64,000 nt of DNA from Perkinsus marinus ATCC 50983 (lineage: Eukaryota; Perkinsozoa; Perkinsida; Perkinsidae). Location of the stretch: contig NW_003210321.1 in the NCBI RefSeq assembly GCF_000006405.1, positions 298,751 through 362,750 on the forward strand. The letters run 5' to 3'. Shown in pieces: positions 43,404-62,344 of this stretch (position 1 is its first letter; each line of letters starts with the position of its first letter). Below the pieces are notes generated by a model that was given only the letters and a program-made list of their open reading frames with translations, was not told where the DNA came from and made no database searches. A program made the translations under genes and the position numbers.

Positions 43404-44682
43404 ATGAGATCGAGTTCCCAGGACGTGGCACGAGAGCACCGCCTGTATCGCCGACTCATGGAGGAGCGGAAGAATTGCTTCCATCCGGCCAAGTATCGTC
43501 ATGATGGACGACCTTCATTGACCTATTTCGTTGTATCGTCAGGTTGCAGACCCCATAATACCGAAACGGTCGTCGAGTATCGCGTCTTACTGGGTAAGTC
43601 TGACGATATTTAGTGCTGGAGAGATCTTGGATGATCTCGTGATACGTCGGGTTGTTCTATTCTCGTTTGGCTCAGTCGCTCTTCTCCTCTTACGTACGAA
43701 GGGTTATTTCGGCTGCTTGTCCGCTGTCTTGTCGCCCGGGCGGTGGGATAGAGCTTACAAGAGCTTCAGCTGGCGGCCGGCCAGCGCATGTATGCGTTGT
43801 TGAAGTCGCAATGGATGTTGATGTTATCTTAACTGGTAGTACCGGCTTAGATGGTCCGCGTCGCTCAACTGAGGGTTTTTCGGCTGATTATTTCCAAATC
43901 TCCGGAGGAAAGTTTTAGCTGAAAGAAGAGCAGCATGAATCTGATTCAGTTCGATCTTGGTGGCCGAATGATCTTTCAATCGAAGAAGTTCGAGAGCACG
44001 GGCTGAACCAAGCACACGCCTCTGCGAGACAGTGGTGGAGAGAGAATAATCGCGAATTTGCTGGCCAGGGATTGAATCTGCAGGAGACTCCTTATTTCAG
44101 GGTATGAGAGTACGCTGCTTCGACCGTCCTTGCCTCGAGTGTCGGCTTGGATTGATTTCCAGGTACCCGCTGACTCAGATGTAGTGAAGCGAGATTTGCT
44201 GCCGCTGGTGGTGTATTTTAATGATGGTGGCGAGAGTGATGAATCTGATGATGTCTGGTCGACGCCGTCCTCACGAGCTCCAGACTCGGAATGTGCCATA
44301 TGCCTTGATTCGGGCAGTGATTGTCATCTACGAGCATGTCATCATGGGTTCCACCATGAATGCTTGACGAAGTGGTTCTGCAAATCTCGGAAGTGAGTCT
44401 TATTTATGGCAACCTACTGAGAGCTTTCCCTTTTAACAGGTTGTGTTGTCCATTGTGTCGTTCCTCATTGGATTCCCTGATCCCTGAGAACGTTCGTTCC
44501 AAAGTCGCCGACACGGTGGAAGAAGAGGTGGTTTTTACTGAAATTAGGAGAGCATATATATGTACATGGATCGTTCGTGTTGTCAGGTCATTGAACCCGA
44601 AGTTATCACTTTACGCGTTGAAGAGGGCGTGATTGACTCAGCAGATTCAGCGGATTTAAGCCCCGTGAATGGTTTCTTATAA
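43404..44682 (+). CDS. RING-H2 finger protein, probable E3 ubiquitin ligase (5' exons uncertain)
   Basis: The RING finger is split by a 47-bp intron (44393-44439): CAICLDSG...CHLRACHHGFHHECLTKWF, then LCCPLCRSS, giving C3H2C3 spacing. Intron 44528-44586 (59 bp) precedes the last exon (VIEPEVITLRVEEG), ending at TAA 44680-44682. Upstream blocks with RSWWPNDLSIEEVREHG and QWWRENNREF (about 43.92-44.10 kb) and REHRLYRRLMEERKNCF (43.43 kb) are likely earlier exons of the same gene. No transmembrane segment seen. Expected to transfer ubiquitin with an E2. Confidence 0.7.
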
Positions 44683-44997
44683 GAGTGGTGCGACTCCATG
44701 CACCATTACATTAGACAGTCGGTAACTCATTTTATATTATATCTGGGCGCACATGCCCTTCCCAAAGGAACTTAGTCATCTGGAGTCGTAACTATGTCAT
44801 TCTTTTTGATGTTAGCATAAGACCTATACAGGCCGCATTGGCTCATTACACCTTGAGTTGAGTCGTAATAAATATTCGCTAATGGTCCTTGGGACGCCGT
44901 AGTCTGCCATGGTGATCCTCATGTAGCTGAGAGGGGAGGGTGATGACGTCAGCTGATTTATCCCTGTAGCTTGAAAGTTCTGTTTCTCCTTCCAGTG

Positions 44998-47910
44998 ATG
45001 TCTGCATCCCATCGTGGCACGACAGCGCGGCAGAGTGCGTTGATTGATGAGTTCGCCGAAATTAGTGGCACTAACGAGGAGGTAGTAAAAATCGGGTGAT
45101 GTTTCCTGTCCGGTTCGGAGACGGCTGGTCTCAGGTTGCAGCATCATATTTACAGCGTTCTCATTGGTCTCTGGAGTGTGCTTTGGATATGTTCTATCGA
45201 GATGGGGCACCGGGGGCAGGATCTTGTAAAAGCTCGATGAACATCGCCACTGGTATGTTAAGGCCTAATAGGGTCAGGGATCGGTATACTAGGATATTTG
45301 CATTCAGAAGCTGATCCTTCTGGACGTTATCGGTCCCATCGTTCTCTGAATAATAAGATCAAAGTAGGTGGCACTTTCATCCGGGTGTGGTAGTGCTAAG
45401 AAAGAAATTCGTTCATTAATATAGTATGATTTGCGAGCTGCTCATCCTATTAAGGGTTAGCCACCGAATTGTATGATACGACTTCGAAGTTCTCTGCTCA
45501 ATCCTTGGTGATGCCTGAATCACCGGGTATTATTGTGGAGAATAGAGAGCCTTTCGGCTAATTAATTTTCGGATCTACCGCTCATTCTTACCTGAGTCGA
45601 GTATTCCTCACTCTTATGGAACCTCTCACGCGACCATTGTACTTTTATTCCATGACTTATCTGTCATAGACTCTATGACATAGAGAGGCTTCGTCTGGCG
45701 AACATAGTGTTCTGCTGGCGAATACCAGGTTGGACGCCGGTCTTATTTCCAGCGTACGCCTGAGAATTACGTATCTCAACATACCTTACATTTCTGCTCA
45801 ACGCTACCGACCAGTACTGATGATACGTAGTGGTCGGTAGATCAATATGTATGATACGTAACGTATCATCATGAAAATCTTGTGGCTAGTTATTATCTCA
45901 GTTTGTATGGTAGTGCCCTCTAGCATGCCAAGATTACCAACCTATGGCATCGCATCGTTGAGATGTGAACACGCATCCGGGTCCTGTTAATTGGACTGTA
46001 ACATGAAAACATGTTACCTTCAAGCTGAGCTCAGTGAGCTTCTGGTTGATCAGCAATCCGCAATGCCAGCACAATTCCTCGATGAAGAGGTGGCCAAGGC
46101 TGTGAGGGGTTTCTGGTAAGGGTGGACTTGGGTCACTTTCTGCGTGCTGCATCATGCCCGCTACAGAACCGATATCAACGCGTGACACAGTGGGTCAATC
46201 GTGATTTCGTTTATGTGCTGCAACAACAGCACATAATCTCATCATATCGTGGCAAGACTGTCGTTGCACCCGAGAAGTGAATTATGGCAGCCCGAACCGG
46301 GCTCTAGTGATATGTGGAGTAACAGCGTTACAGCAACGCTTTAACGGCTTGAGTAAGAGGTATCAGCCTGATACCAGTGACAACAGACGTGCCCGCTCCC
46401 TCAGCGCTTCGAAGGACCCATCTGTGCGCCTCTTACTTGAACCTGAGGGCATTGAATCGTCCCTGGAAAGTGAATGTCAGTCCATCATCGCTGTCCATGC
46501 CCATTTTCATATTCACCGTCGAGTCGTGGTAGTTTGCGACTGGCAGACCGGGTGGCGTTCAGAGCGTTATCCTGAATAAATCAACGTAATGCCGTCACAG
46601 CGACTATTTTATGATGCGGTTTCTCAGCAGCAGCTTGTTGTGTTCCATTCTAATGTCCAGTCCACCGACAAAACGGCTGAAGCGGACCAGCTGCAGGCAC
46701 GGTCATCGGGCCGCAGCCACCCCTGAGACGCAAGAGCATCAGCGCATCTTACGTCGAAAGGTACATCTCAGAAGTTGAGTAGCGTGCAGTCTGAGATTGA
46801 GAGTGGCGAATGGTCGAATTGGGTTCAGTGAATCGTAGACTTTCGTAGCACGTACATTATCGCTTGGTGAAGTATTCTGCATTGCATTATGTATAGCTCA
46901 TGGACTATCGCTCAGGTCAACAATTCTAAGCTCGGCCGGTTCTTCTCGGACTATGCCTCTGTCAGTACTGCAGGTTCAGAAGGGCGAGCAATCGGTGTAG
47001 ATGGAATTGAAAGGTGAGTTCCGATCTCCCTCTGTCTTTTGCATCTGCGGATGGCATCGCCAATAGGTTGTGTGATGATCTCGGCAATGATCCCATGGAC
47101 GAAGCTTGGCTGACGATAGCATACTATTGTCAGGCAGAAACCATGGGCGAGTTTACAAAGTAATGGTAGGGTAGCAAATGGTTGCAGTGGCTTGTTGGAA
47201 AATGCAGTCGATCAGTGAGAACCTCACTTCGAGGTTGACAGAATTCGCTAGGATTAGTCTTGGATGGAATCCCCCCAGACGCGGTGAATGTTTAGGTCGG
47301 AATGGACTAACGGTATGCAGCGAATCGGAGTGGACTCGATGGATGGTTTGCGTAATGTTCTGCCGGAATTGCGGAGAGAGATTGATGAGGACCGCAACTC
47401 AAGCGAGCAGATATATCGATACGCATTCACGTATTCACTGGATTCTGGTGCAAAAACATTGCCGGTGAGAATGGCGACCAATCTGTCTGTCTGTTGTTAT
47501 GTATGCATTTGTCATTGCGGGTGTGCATTGCCCTGGTGATGACTCTTCGTGTAGATAGAAGGATGTCTGCAGCTATGGTCTATCTTCCTTAAGCCTCACT
47601 GGACGCTCTATCCTCAGTGGGAAAAATTCGTGAAGGCAGAGTGTCGTCATAATGTCAGCAAAGATACGTGAGTGAAATCAAACCATTGAAGTGGTTGTTG
47701 ATTTGTGCTGTTGACAGTTACCAGATGCTTTGGGAAGCTGCGACTGGTGCTATGCGAGATGAAGATACTATGAGATCCGACTATGATATAGCAGGCGGTG
47801 CATGGCCTGTCATGCTTGATGACTTCTACACTTGGTTTGTGGACCCTGATCGGGAGAAGAAAATAGGCGCTGCTGCTGATGATAGCAGCAGTGATGTGGA
47901 GATGCAGTGA
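44998..47910 (+). CDS. DCN1/DCUN1D-like neddylation factor (UBA plus PONY domain)
   Basis: Exon 1 (44998-45081, MSASHRGTTARQS) is joined over a 53-bp intron to VAASYLQRSHWSLECALDMFYRDG, the UBA-like N-terminus of DCUN1D proteins. The PONY (Cul-binding) domain is encoded from about 46.92 to 47.91 kb: KLGRFFSDYA, IGVDGIERLCDDLGNDPMD, RIGVDSMDGLRNVLP, LWSIFLKPHWTLYPQWEKFV, DTWQMLWEA, and GAWPVMLDDFYTWF. Family role: scaffold that helps RBX1 and UBC12 attach NEDD8 to cullins. Between the two parts is an interval of about 1.5 kb, far longer than other introns here, holding open stretches of unknown origin. The acidic C-terminus ends at 47910. Confidence 0.82.
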
Positions 47911-48005
47911 TACTTGCTCGACGTGGATGTACTAGTTTGTTTTCTGCACTTGATTGGTCACTTCGAGTTAGTTCCCAGGGAAGGGGTCAGCAGCGCTATG
48001 TTTCA

Positions 48006-49728
48006 ATGTCGGCACCAGCGGCAGATTTGAGCTATGTAGTGTTGGCTGGTCTCTCGGCCTTTGGGTGCGCGGCTGTGGCAGTCGGTGGTGGTATAGGAGG
48101 AGGTAGCTGGAGCCATGACAAGGTCATAATTATAGTGCTAGGCTCGTACAGGTGCATTGTATATGCCGGCCTTTGTGGCAGTGATGGGAGATGCCCATTG
48201 GGCGGTTCCTCTCTCTAAAGTGGCAATCAATGGTGTCGCAGTCAGTGCTACGATATTCAACCTACGTCAGAGACATCCTACATATGATCAGGTGCTGCTG
48301 AGTGGGCGGGCCTTTCTCGAGTGTTGCCCTCTTTATTAGCCTTTGATAGACCTGGACATCGGGCTCTTGTTGGAGCCGCTTACTCTACTTGGTAGTATGC
48401 TTGGGGTGTACCTCAACGTGGCGATGACCAGCGTAGAGATATTCTCTTGCTTGGTATTGGTATTGTCCATCACAGCAGCCTTGACGTACTACGGGAGCCC
48501 TCCTGAATACTTGAAAGTGCCCGTGATAGTAGGTTTAGGAAGGCTATCCAACGACGACGGTTGGAGGGAGATGCCTCTGTTGAGGACGGTCTGGGTGGAG
48601 CGGAGATGGGCCTTCTGGTATCAGCCTCTGCTCGCCCTTCCTCGGTGCTGCGTCGTTGCTGACAATGGCAAAGGAGGTTGTCGCGCCTTAGGGAGTGGAT
48701 CGTAGTGTTGTCGATAAAGCGAGCAGGATTCTCCAGGAAGAGGCTAGTCTCCAGCCCATGAAAGCTTGGGCACTATTTGTGCTCTGGCTTGCTAACGGTA
48801 GTAGTGATGACCATAGCGTACTCACTTGTTGACCGCTATATAGGCGCTCTACTTTACCTGGCTGAGGGGCCGGCTGAACTGTTGTGTGGAGGGACAGCTC
48901 AGAAGGTACCTCTCTTGAGGGGAGGGAACGCGGTCTCCTATGCCTGTCAGGCTATGGTATCTACGGTCGTCGTTTCGTGTATCCTCGTTACTGGTATTGT
49001 TCGTGGGCGTCTCCTCCGTCAACAGTGAGAGCCTCCGGGTACCCCATTTGCATGGCAGTATAATAATCAGGGAGCTCAGGGATGAGGCCGGCCTTCCTCC
49101 CTCGCCTGTGGTCTATAACAAAGTCAATACCATCATCTACTCCCTCTTGAGCTGCTTCGCTGGGGTATGTGCAGGCTGCCTTGGCATAGGTGGAGGCCTT
49201 ATAAAGGTGCAGTACCGCAGTCTAGGGAAGCTCTCCAGTGCTGGGTGTCAGGGTCCATTGCTGCTCCAACTGGGCATGGTCCCCCAGGCTGCCACTGCCA
49301 CTAGCATATGGATGATACTATTCACGTCCAGCAGTAGGGAGTACCTCAGCCCCGTCATCCCATGGCCCTCCTCAGGTACTTGTTTGCAGTTCGCCCTGCT
49401 TGGTCGCCTATCCCTGCTACCATCAGTAGTGGTGTGGTTGCTCAGCTTCAGCGGGGCTTGGGCTGGCAGTCGGATCTTGGTCAGGAAGATCAAAGAGTCT
49501 GGAAGGCAGTCGACTGTGGCATTTCTGATGGGTGGGGGGGGGGAGTAGCAATAGTAGTAATAGAGGGCTCTTACCTCAGCTGCTTTGATAGTCGTATCGA
49601 TGCTCTGTATGGTGGGGGTATCTCTACACGACCATATGTCTGCCAAGGCTGGAGGTCTGAGGAGTAGGTCGGACTTGACGCCTATTGAGATCTGCGAATT
49701 GATGAGACGCCGAGGGCCCATCGGATGA
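48006..49728 (+). CDS. TauE/SafE-family anion permease
   Basis: Two homologous membrane halves. The first has AVAVGGGIGGGALYMPAFVAV (joined over a 49-bp intron, 48103-48151) and WAVPLSKVAINGVAVSATIFNLRQRHP, then LLLEPLTLLGSMLGVYLN. The second has SCFAGVCAGCLGIGGG and GPLLLQLGMVPQAATATSIWMILFTSS. The last TM (AALIVVSMLCMVGVSL) is followed by a short hydrophilic tail ending at TGA 49726-49728. The family exports or exchanges sulfite, sulfonates or other organic anions. Introns are short; some internal junctions are approximate. It is tandem with a molybdate transporter. Confidence 0.8.
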
Positions 49729-49737
49729 GGATCCACC

Positions 49738-50048
49738 ATGAGCATGCTGTCTATGAATGTTTCTCATTGGTATGCGGCCTTGACTTGTCGGAACTGTGCT
49801 GCCTCTTACGAGGGCGGTAACTCTTCAACGCACTAAGGAATTTTACGATGGCGATTTTTATGGTTTGCGGACGTCTTGGGAGGTCGGTGGGATTACGTTC
49901 CTCATCGTTTCCACATGTTGATTTGTTACTCCGCCTTTACCACCTGGGTATGCTTCTCGGCGAGGTTCTCATCGTTATGATCAGGCATCACTTTGGGGGT
50001 GTAGGTCAAGTCAGCCACTCAACGTTATTGGTTCTTGGCGACGTGTGA
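49738..50048 (+). CDS. Small unidentified coding stretch
   Basis: An ATG just after the TauE gene opens MSMLSMNVSHWYAAL; a short splice would lead to EFYDGDFYGLRTSWEVGG. The sequence looks protein-like but has no family I recognise. It could be a separate small gene or 5' exons of the molybdate transporter. Confidence 0.25.
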
Positions 50049-50082
50049 GGGGATGAATCTTTAGTCTTCATATTTTTATCTG

Positions 50083-51918
50083 ATGCCCTGTGCGTGGGGT
50101 GCTCGATGGCGATCGGAACTTGTAAGGCGGGGCAAGCGGCATTGGAAGGAAGCTACCCTTGCCGAATTCAGTGGGTCTCTCGGTGATCTCGGCACGTTTA
50201 TTCCACTAGCAGTCGGCATGTCTATCACAGCAGGTAAACGTTTGCTGCTGTATTGGTCATACTGGTTGGTTTCCTCTTAGGCCTGGATTTCAGCACTATC
50301 CTGATATTCACTGGTGTCTACAATGTAGCCTCTGGTGTTCTGTTCGATGCCCCCATACCCGTACAACCTATGAAGACCGTTGCCGCTGCTGCGATAGCAC
50401 AGGGGGTAGTCTCCTTCTCCTCCTCCCGCTGCCTACTATCGTGAGATGTGTAGTTGAAGTTGGGCGCAGTGGCAGCAGCGGGCATCTTCGTGTCAGCAGT
50501 AGTGCTCGCACTTGGACTGTTGAAGTGAGAGAGGCGTAGATGAATTTGAAGTGGGGAAAGGCTGGCCTTAGCTTGACGACAGTATTGGAGTACATTATAC
50601 CGTTGTCTATCGTACGTGGCATACAGCTAGGTCTGGCAGTGTCGCTCTTCCACAAGGGATATATGTACGCGGTAGTCGTCATTTATCGGCAGCACAGGTC
50701 CTACAGGTACCTCTTGGTTCGGCATGTGGATGGATCCTTGATATGGAATCCTGTCGAGCAGACTGACAGTTTCACACTAGCGCTTCTCGTCTCTGTGAGA
50801 GGGTGGCTATTGTGGGAGGAGAATTTTATGTTGATGATATTTGTTGGTTTTCGGCTTTATAAGGATTATTATGATTCGACTGAGGTGAATGCTGTGAGAG
50901 GTATCTGGTTCGATTCCCGCAGGTGACGTTATTGGTTTTGCTGAATTTATCACCGCCACTACGAGTTCCTCCCCCAGCTGCGTTGATCGTGTTCCTATTG
51001 GGCCTCATCATCACCATTACGTGCTATTGGTCGGAGATTCCCATCGACAGGTTCGGCCCGAACATCTCGGTGGTCGCGATAAGTGGGCAGGACTGGCTGG
51101 ACGGTAGTACTATTCGTCTTAGTTGGGCTTTTTTCATTCGTACATTGCCTTTTGGTGGCCCCGCCTTAGTGCAGTCGACCTGTGGATCTTGTCACTGGAT
51201 AGGTATCCTCAACGGTGGTCTGCCTCAGCTGCCTCTCACTCTTCTTAACTCTGTGATATCGGTATGCGCCTTGGCAAGGGAACTCTTTGGGGAGGACTGT
51301 AGAGGCGGCAGCACTAGGCATATGGCAGTTAGCGTTGGTGAGCCAGCAGGGGCCATAGAGAGGGTGGGAAGCGGTAGTGATTAGGTCTGATGAACCTGCT
51401 TGGGTGTTGGTTCGGAGCTATGCCGTGCTGCCATGGCTGTGGCGGCTTGGCTGCTCAGTATAGATTCGGTGCCAGGACGGGAACTAGTGTTGTTATGCTG
51501 GGTGGGCAGAGGGGGAGTGTTCTCTCTACTATGTGGGGTAGGGGCGTGTGGAAGACAGTCTTTGTCAGGCGTTCTCAAGCTATGTATAGGCCTGATATTC
51601 GGCCCTCAACTGTTGCATATCCTTCGCGTGTACCCCGGGGCAGTCTTAGGGCCGATGCTGTGTATAGCAGCTGGGGAGTTGGGCGTTCAGTCACTGAAGG
51701 AGAGGGGAAATCTCCTACTAGAGCTGCAAGGTGTGTCACTATGGCATCCAATCCGTCCTTGGGAAGGTTGAGTGGTAGATCCCTCTCTGGCTTCGTGGTT
51801 GCTGTTCATCACTGCTGCTGCCTGCGTAGCTGCCGGCTCTACAGGCTGGGGCTTCGCCATCGGCTATGGTGTATGGGCCGTCGTAGCGGGGGTAAGGTGG
51901 CTTGCTGGACGATGGTAA
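50083..51918 (+). CDS. MOT1-type molybdate transporter
   Basis: Exon 1 (50083-50233) reads EFSGSLGDLGTFIPLAVGM; a 47-bp intron leads to GLDFSTILIFTGVYNVASG and PIPVQPMKTVAAAAIAQG (50281-50405); a 48-bp intron leads to GAVAAAGIFVSAVVLALGLL. Later blocks: LSIVRGIQLGLAVSL, LPQLPLTLLNSVISVCALA, LLGCWFGAMPCCHGCGGLAAQYRFGARTG, and KLCIGLIFG. These are the signature motifs of eukaryotic MOT1/MoSU2 high-affinity molybdate importers. The last exon has two hydrophobic spans and ends WLAGRW at TAA 51916-51918. Molybdate feeds molybdenum cofactor synthesis. At least one middle junction (about 50.52-50.56 kb) is not cleanly resolved. Confidence 0.85.
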
Positions 51919-52281
51919 GTCGGCATGCTGCAATACGTGGAGGAGTGGGCTCCTGTATAGTTGTGGTACCCCAAGGCAGTATGGGGCGGATAGCGAAGAG
52001 GCCTCGTCATCGGTAAACGGTCAAGCCTGTGTCAAGTCACCCCGAACTTGTGACACTAGAAATGACTTTGTTAATTTGGGTGCGAATGAACGGATATGTA
52101 GGGTTTGAGCATCTCTGGTGATTGCCAAAAAGTTTCCCATGGATTGGTCATCGTCGTTGAGTTTAGCGGTGGGAGGTCGACTATGTTTCCTGATGAACTA
52201 TGCGGCTACTTGTGAGAATTTCTGAGCCCATGGTCGTTTATTGGTGTTCTGATAGTGGCTGACGGCATCAGTAGTTGAGCA
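51919..52281. other. Intergenic, nothing recognised
   Basis: About 0.36 kb between the molybdate transporter and the next gene; no open frame of note. Confidence 0.45.
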
Positions 52282-54003
52282 ATGACGGGCGAGTCGGCAT
52301 TTCTAAGGGAGAAGTTGTCTAATCTCAAGGAGGAGCTACGGAAGCAGAAGGAGCTCAATCTGACTCTGCAGACAGTGGATAGGAAGAAGGCTGAGGAGGA
52401 GCAGGAGAGGTTGAAGAAAGCGTAGTAATCGGATGGGCCTCACTGCACGTCTTCAGAGCGACCTGGGTTCTATGAGGGAGAGGAGGAACTCTGTGGTAGG
52501 TATGATGACTTGCAGGCCGAGACGGTGCAGATGCGGTTGCAGTTGGAAGCCTTCAGGAAGCAGCAGGAGGCTGAGGAGGCGGCAGCGATGGGAGTGAACG
52601 GAGGCGTCTCTGGGGTTTTGGGAATGGACACCTCTGATGAGACTGCTGATTTGAGAGAGGCTTTAGACGTATGCTCATGGCAGTATTGTCGTTGGACATT
52701 GTATTTGTTGTTAGGCGGAGAGGGAGAGGTGTCAAGTGTTGGAGAGTCGGCTGATGGAGGTTCAGAGCCAGGCGCGTTCGGGGAGTTCAGCGGCTCCTTC
52801 TCCTTACATGGAGGTGGAAGCCTCGCCCGTGGGGGCAGTGAGGGATAGTAGTGGTAGCAAGGACGTGGTGGAGGCGGAGGAGGAGGAGAGTAAGGGGAAG
52901 AAGAGGAAAAGGAGGGATACTGGTGATAAGAAAAAGGAGGGTAGTAGAAGCAAGAAGAAGAAACACAAACACAAGGAGGCCGCAGGGGAGGAGGGTAGTA
53001 CTAGGATGATGATGATCATATACTCGCCCAACTCGGCTGTTAGGTGAAATATCAGATCCTATAGCTGGGATATTTCCTCTCCTCGATAGCGGCGACCTAG
53101 TATCCGCGTCAAAGCTCGTAGTGCGTTTCTGCTACTCTTGCGGTGTCGAGAACAGTATCGCCTTACGGAACCGTCTAGCACTGGTAGGTCGTATTGAGTG
53201 TGGTTTGATAGACCTCTAGTTCTGCCTCCTCAGGTGCTCTCGGAGATTGCGTTGTACCTAACAGGACGGAGAGGAGCTGATGGGCTGCTATCGAACATGT
53301 GTTGTCTGGTCATCCTAGCTACAGATGAGGTAAGGCTCCGTTGCAAGGTGGTGTGAAGTACGGCTGATCAGGCTCAGCTGTTGGTCCGCGCCTTGTATTC
53401 AACGAGCTTAGAGCTGGCTGGGCCGGCTCCAGATGCTTGCCGTTTGATAGTAAAGTCTCTGAAGGAATGTTGTCGGAAGGTAGTGAGTCGATCGAGAGGA
53501 ATCGCTACTGTTGTTATCAGCTGAACCTGACGGCGCCTTTGGCATGTATGATGTGGCATCAGCAGTGTGGGCCTCCTCGGTATCCGGTGGCGAGAGAGGC
53601 CATGTTGGAGGGAGAGGCCTTTCAATGCGACTTCAATGCAGTCGTTGAATCTGCCACGGCACCTTCTGTGAAGACCCTGTGTCTGTTCCACGCAGCGTTG
53701 GTAGGAAGCAGTCTTTCGGCGGAGGAGCGGTACACTCTTATACGGAAACTAGCCGAGAAACATGGAGGACAGTAGGCTAGATGTGAAGGGAAGCCTTCCT
53801 TGTGATAGCTGCTGCTCAGGCCTGATATCAAGTGCCGAGTACTTGCTATGATGCCTGCAGTAGGGGATAGTAACCTTATCCGCTTGGCCATCAATGAGGT
53901 CCTATCTTGGCCCGATGCCAGGAAGGGTCGGAGAGAGCTGCTCGACTTCTTACAAGCACACCTTTCCTCGATGCTGGCTATGGGCAGCAACAGCACTACG
54001 TAA
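52282..54003 (+). CDS. Coiled-coil protein with Lys-rich segment, unknown family
   Basis: Starts MTGESAFLREKLSNLKEEL (ATG 52282). Several exons continue a heptad-rich coiled coil (LQAETVQMRLQLEAFRKQ, LESRLMEVQSQAR). They then give an acidic patch and a Lys/Arg-rich nuclear-localisation-like block (KGKKRKRRDTGDKKK, KKKKHKHKE) near 52.9 kb. Downstream helical blocks (VLSEIALYLTGRRGADGLLSN, LVRALYSTSLELAG, INEVLSWPDARKGRRELLDFL) likely belong to the same protein, ending TAA 54001-54003. Probably nuclear; no function can be assigned. Boundaries between exons are approximate. Confidence 0.5.
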
Positions 54004-54161
54004 ACACTTGTATATTTACTCCTATCATTCGTCGTTGTAGCATTTCGTACATTAATAGAAGTACTAGTACCGGCTACCTTGTCACGTGGCGTTGTGGCTG
54101 GGTTCAATGGGTTGTGGTTCGCCTCGTTATTATATGCTCAGTATGGCCCCTGTTTTAAACA

Positions 54162-62071
<7,910 letters not shown>

Positions 62072-62344
62072 TGACATAAGCTTTCGTTATGATGGCTAAT
62101 GAGAGAAGTGAATCGGGGCCTGTGCATTATACTCATCATTGAAGATGAAGTATTACGTTCAATTTCATCCTGGGGTAAGGTGCAGTGTTTTGGGAGTTGC
62201 GATTGGAGCGGTAGAACCGTGTATGGATTTTACGTGCATTTAGGTCAAATATGTGAGAACTGCTTAGAGTAGGTCGGCCGCCGCCGCGATGGGATTAGAT
62301 GTTGTTGTGGTATTGTCGATGAATAGTGTTTTTCATTGGCTACA

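Noticed and set aside
49248-49745. 165-codon minus-strand open frame
   Set aside because: It overlaps the second half of the TauE/SafE gene, whose membrane motifs are clear on the plus strand.
53622-54107. 161-codon minus-strand open frame
   Set aside because: It lies opposite coding blocks of the coiled-coil gene, has a composition without domains, and no start context that I trust.
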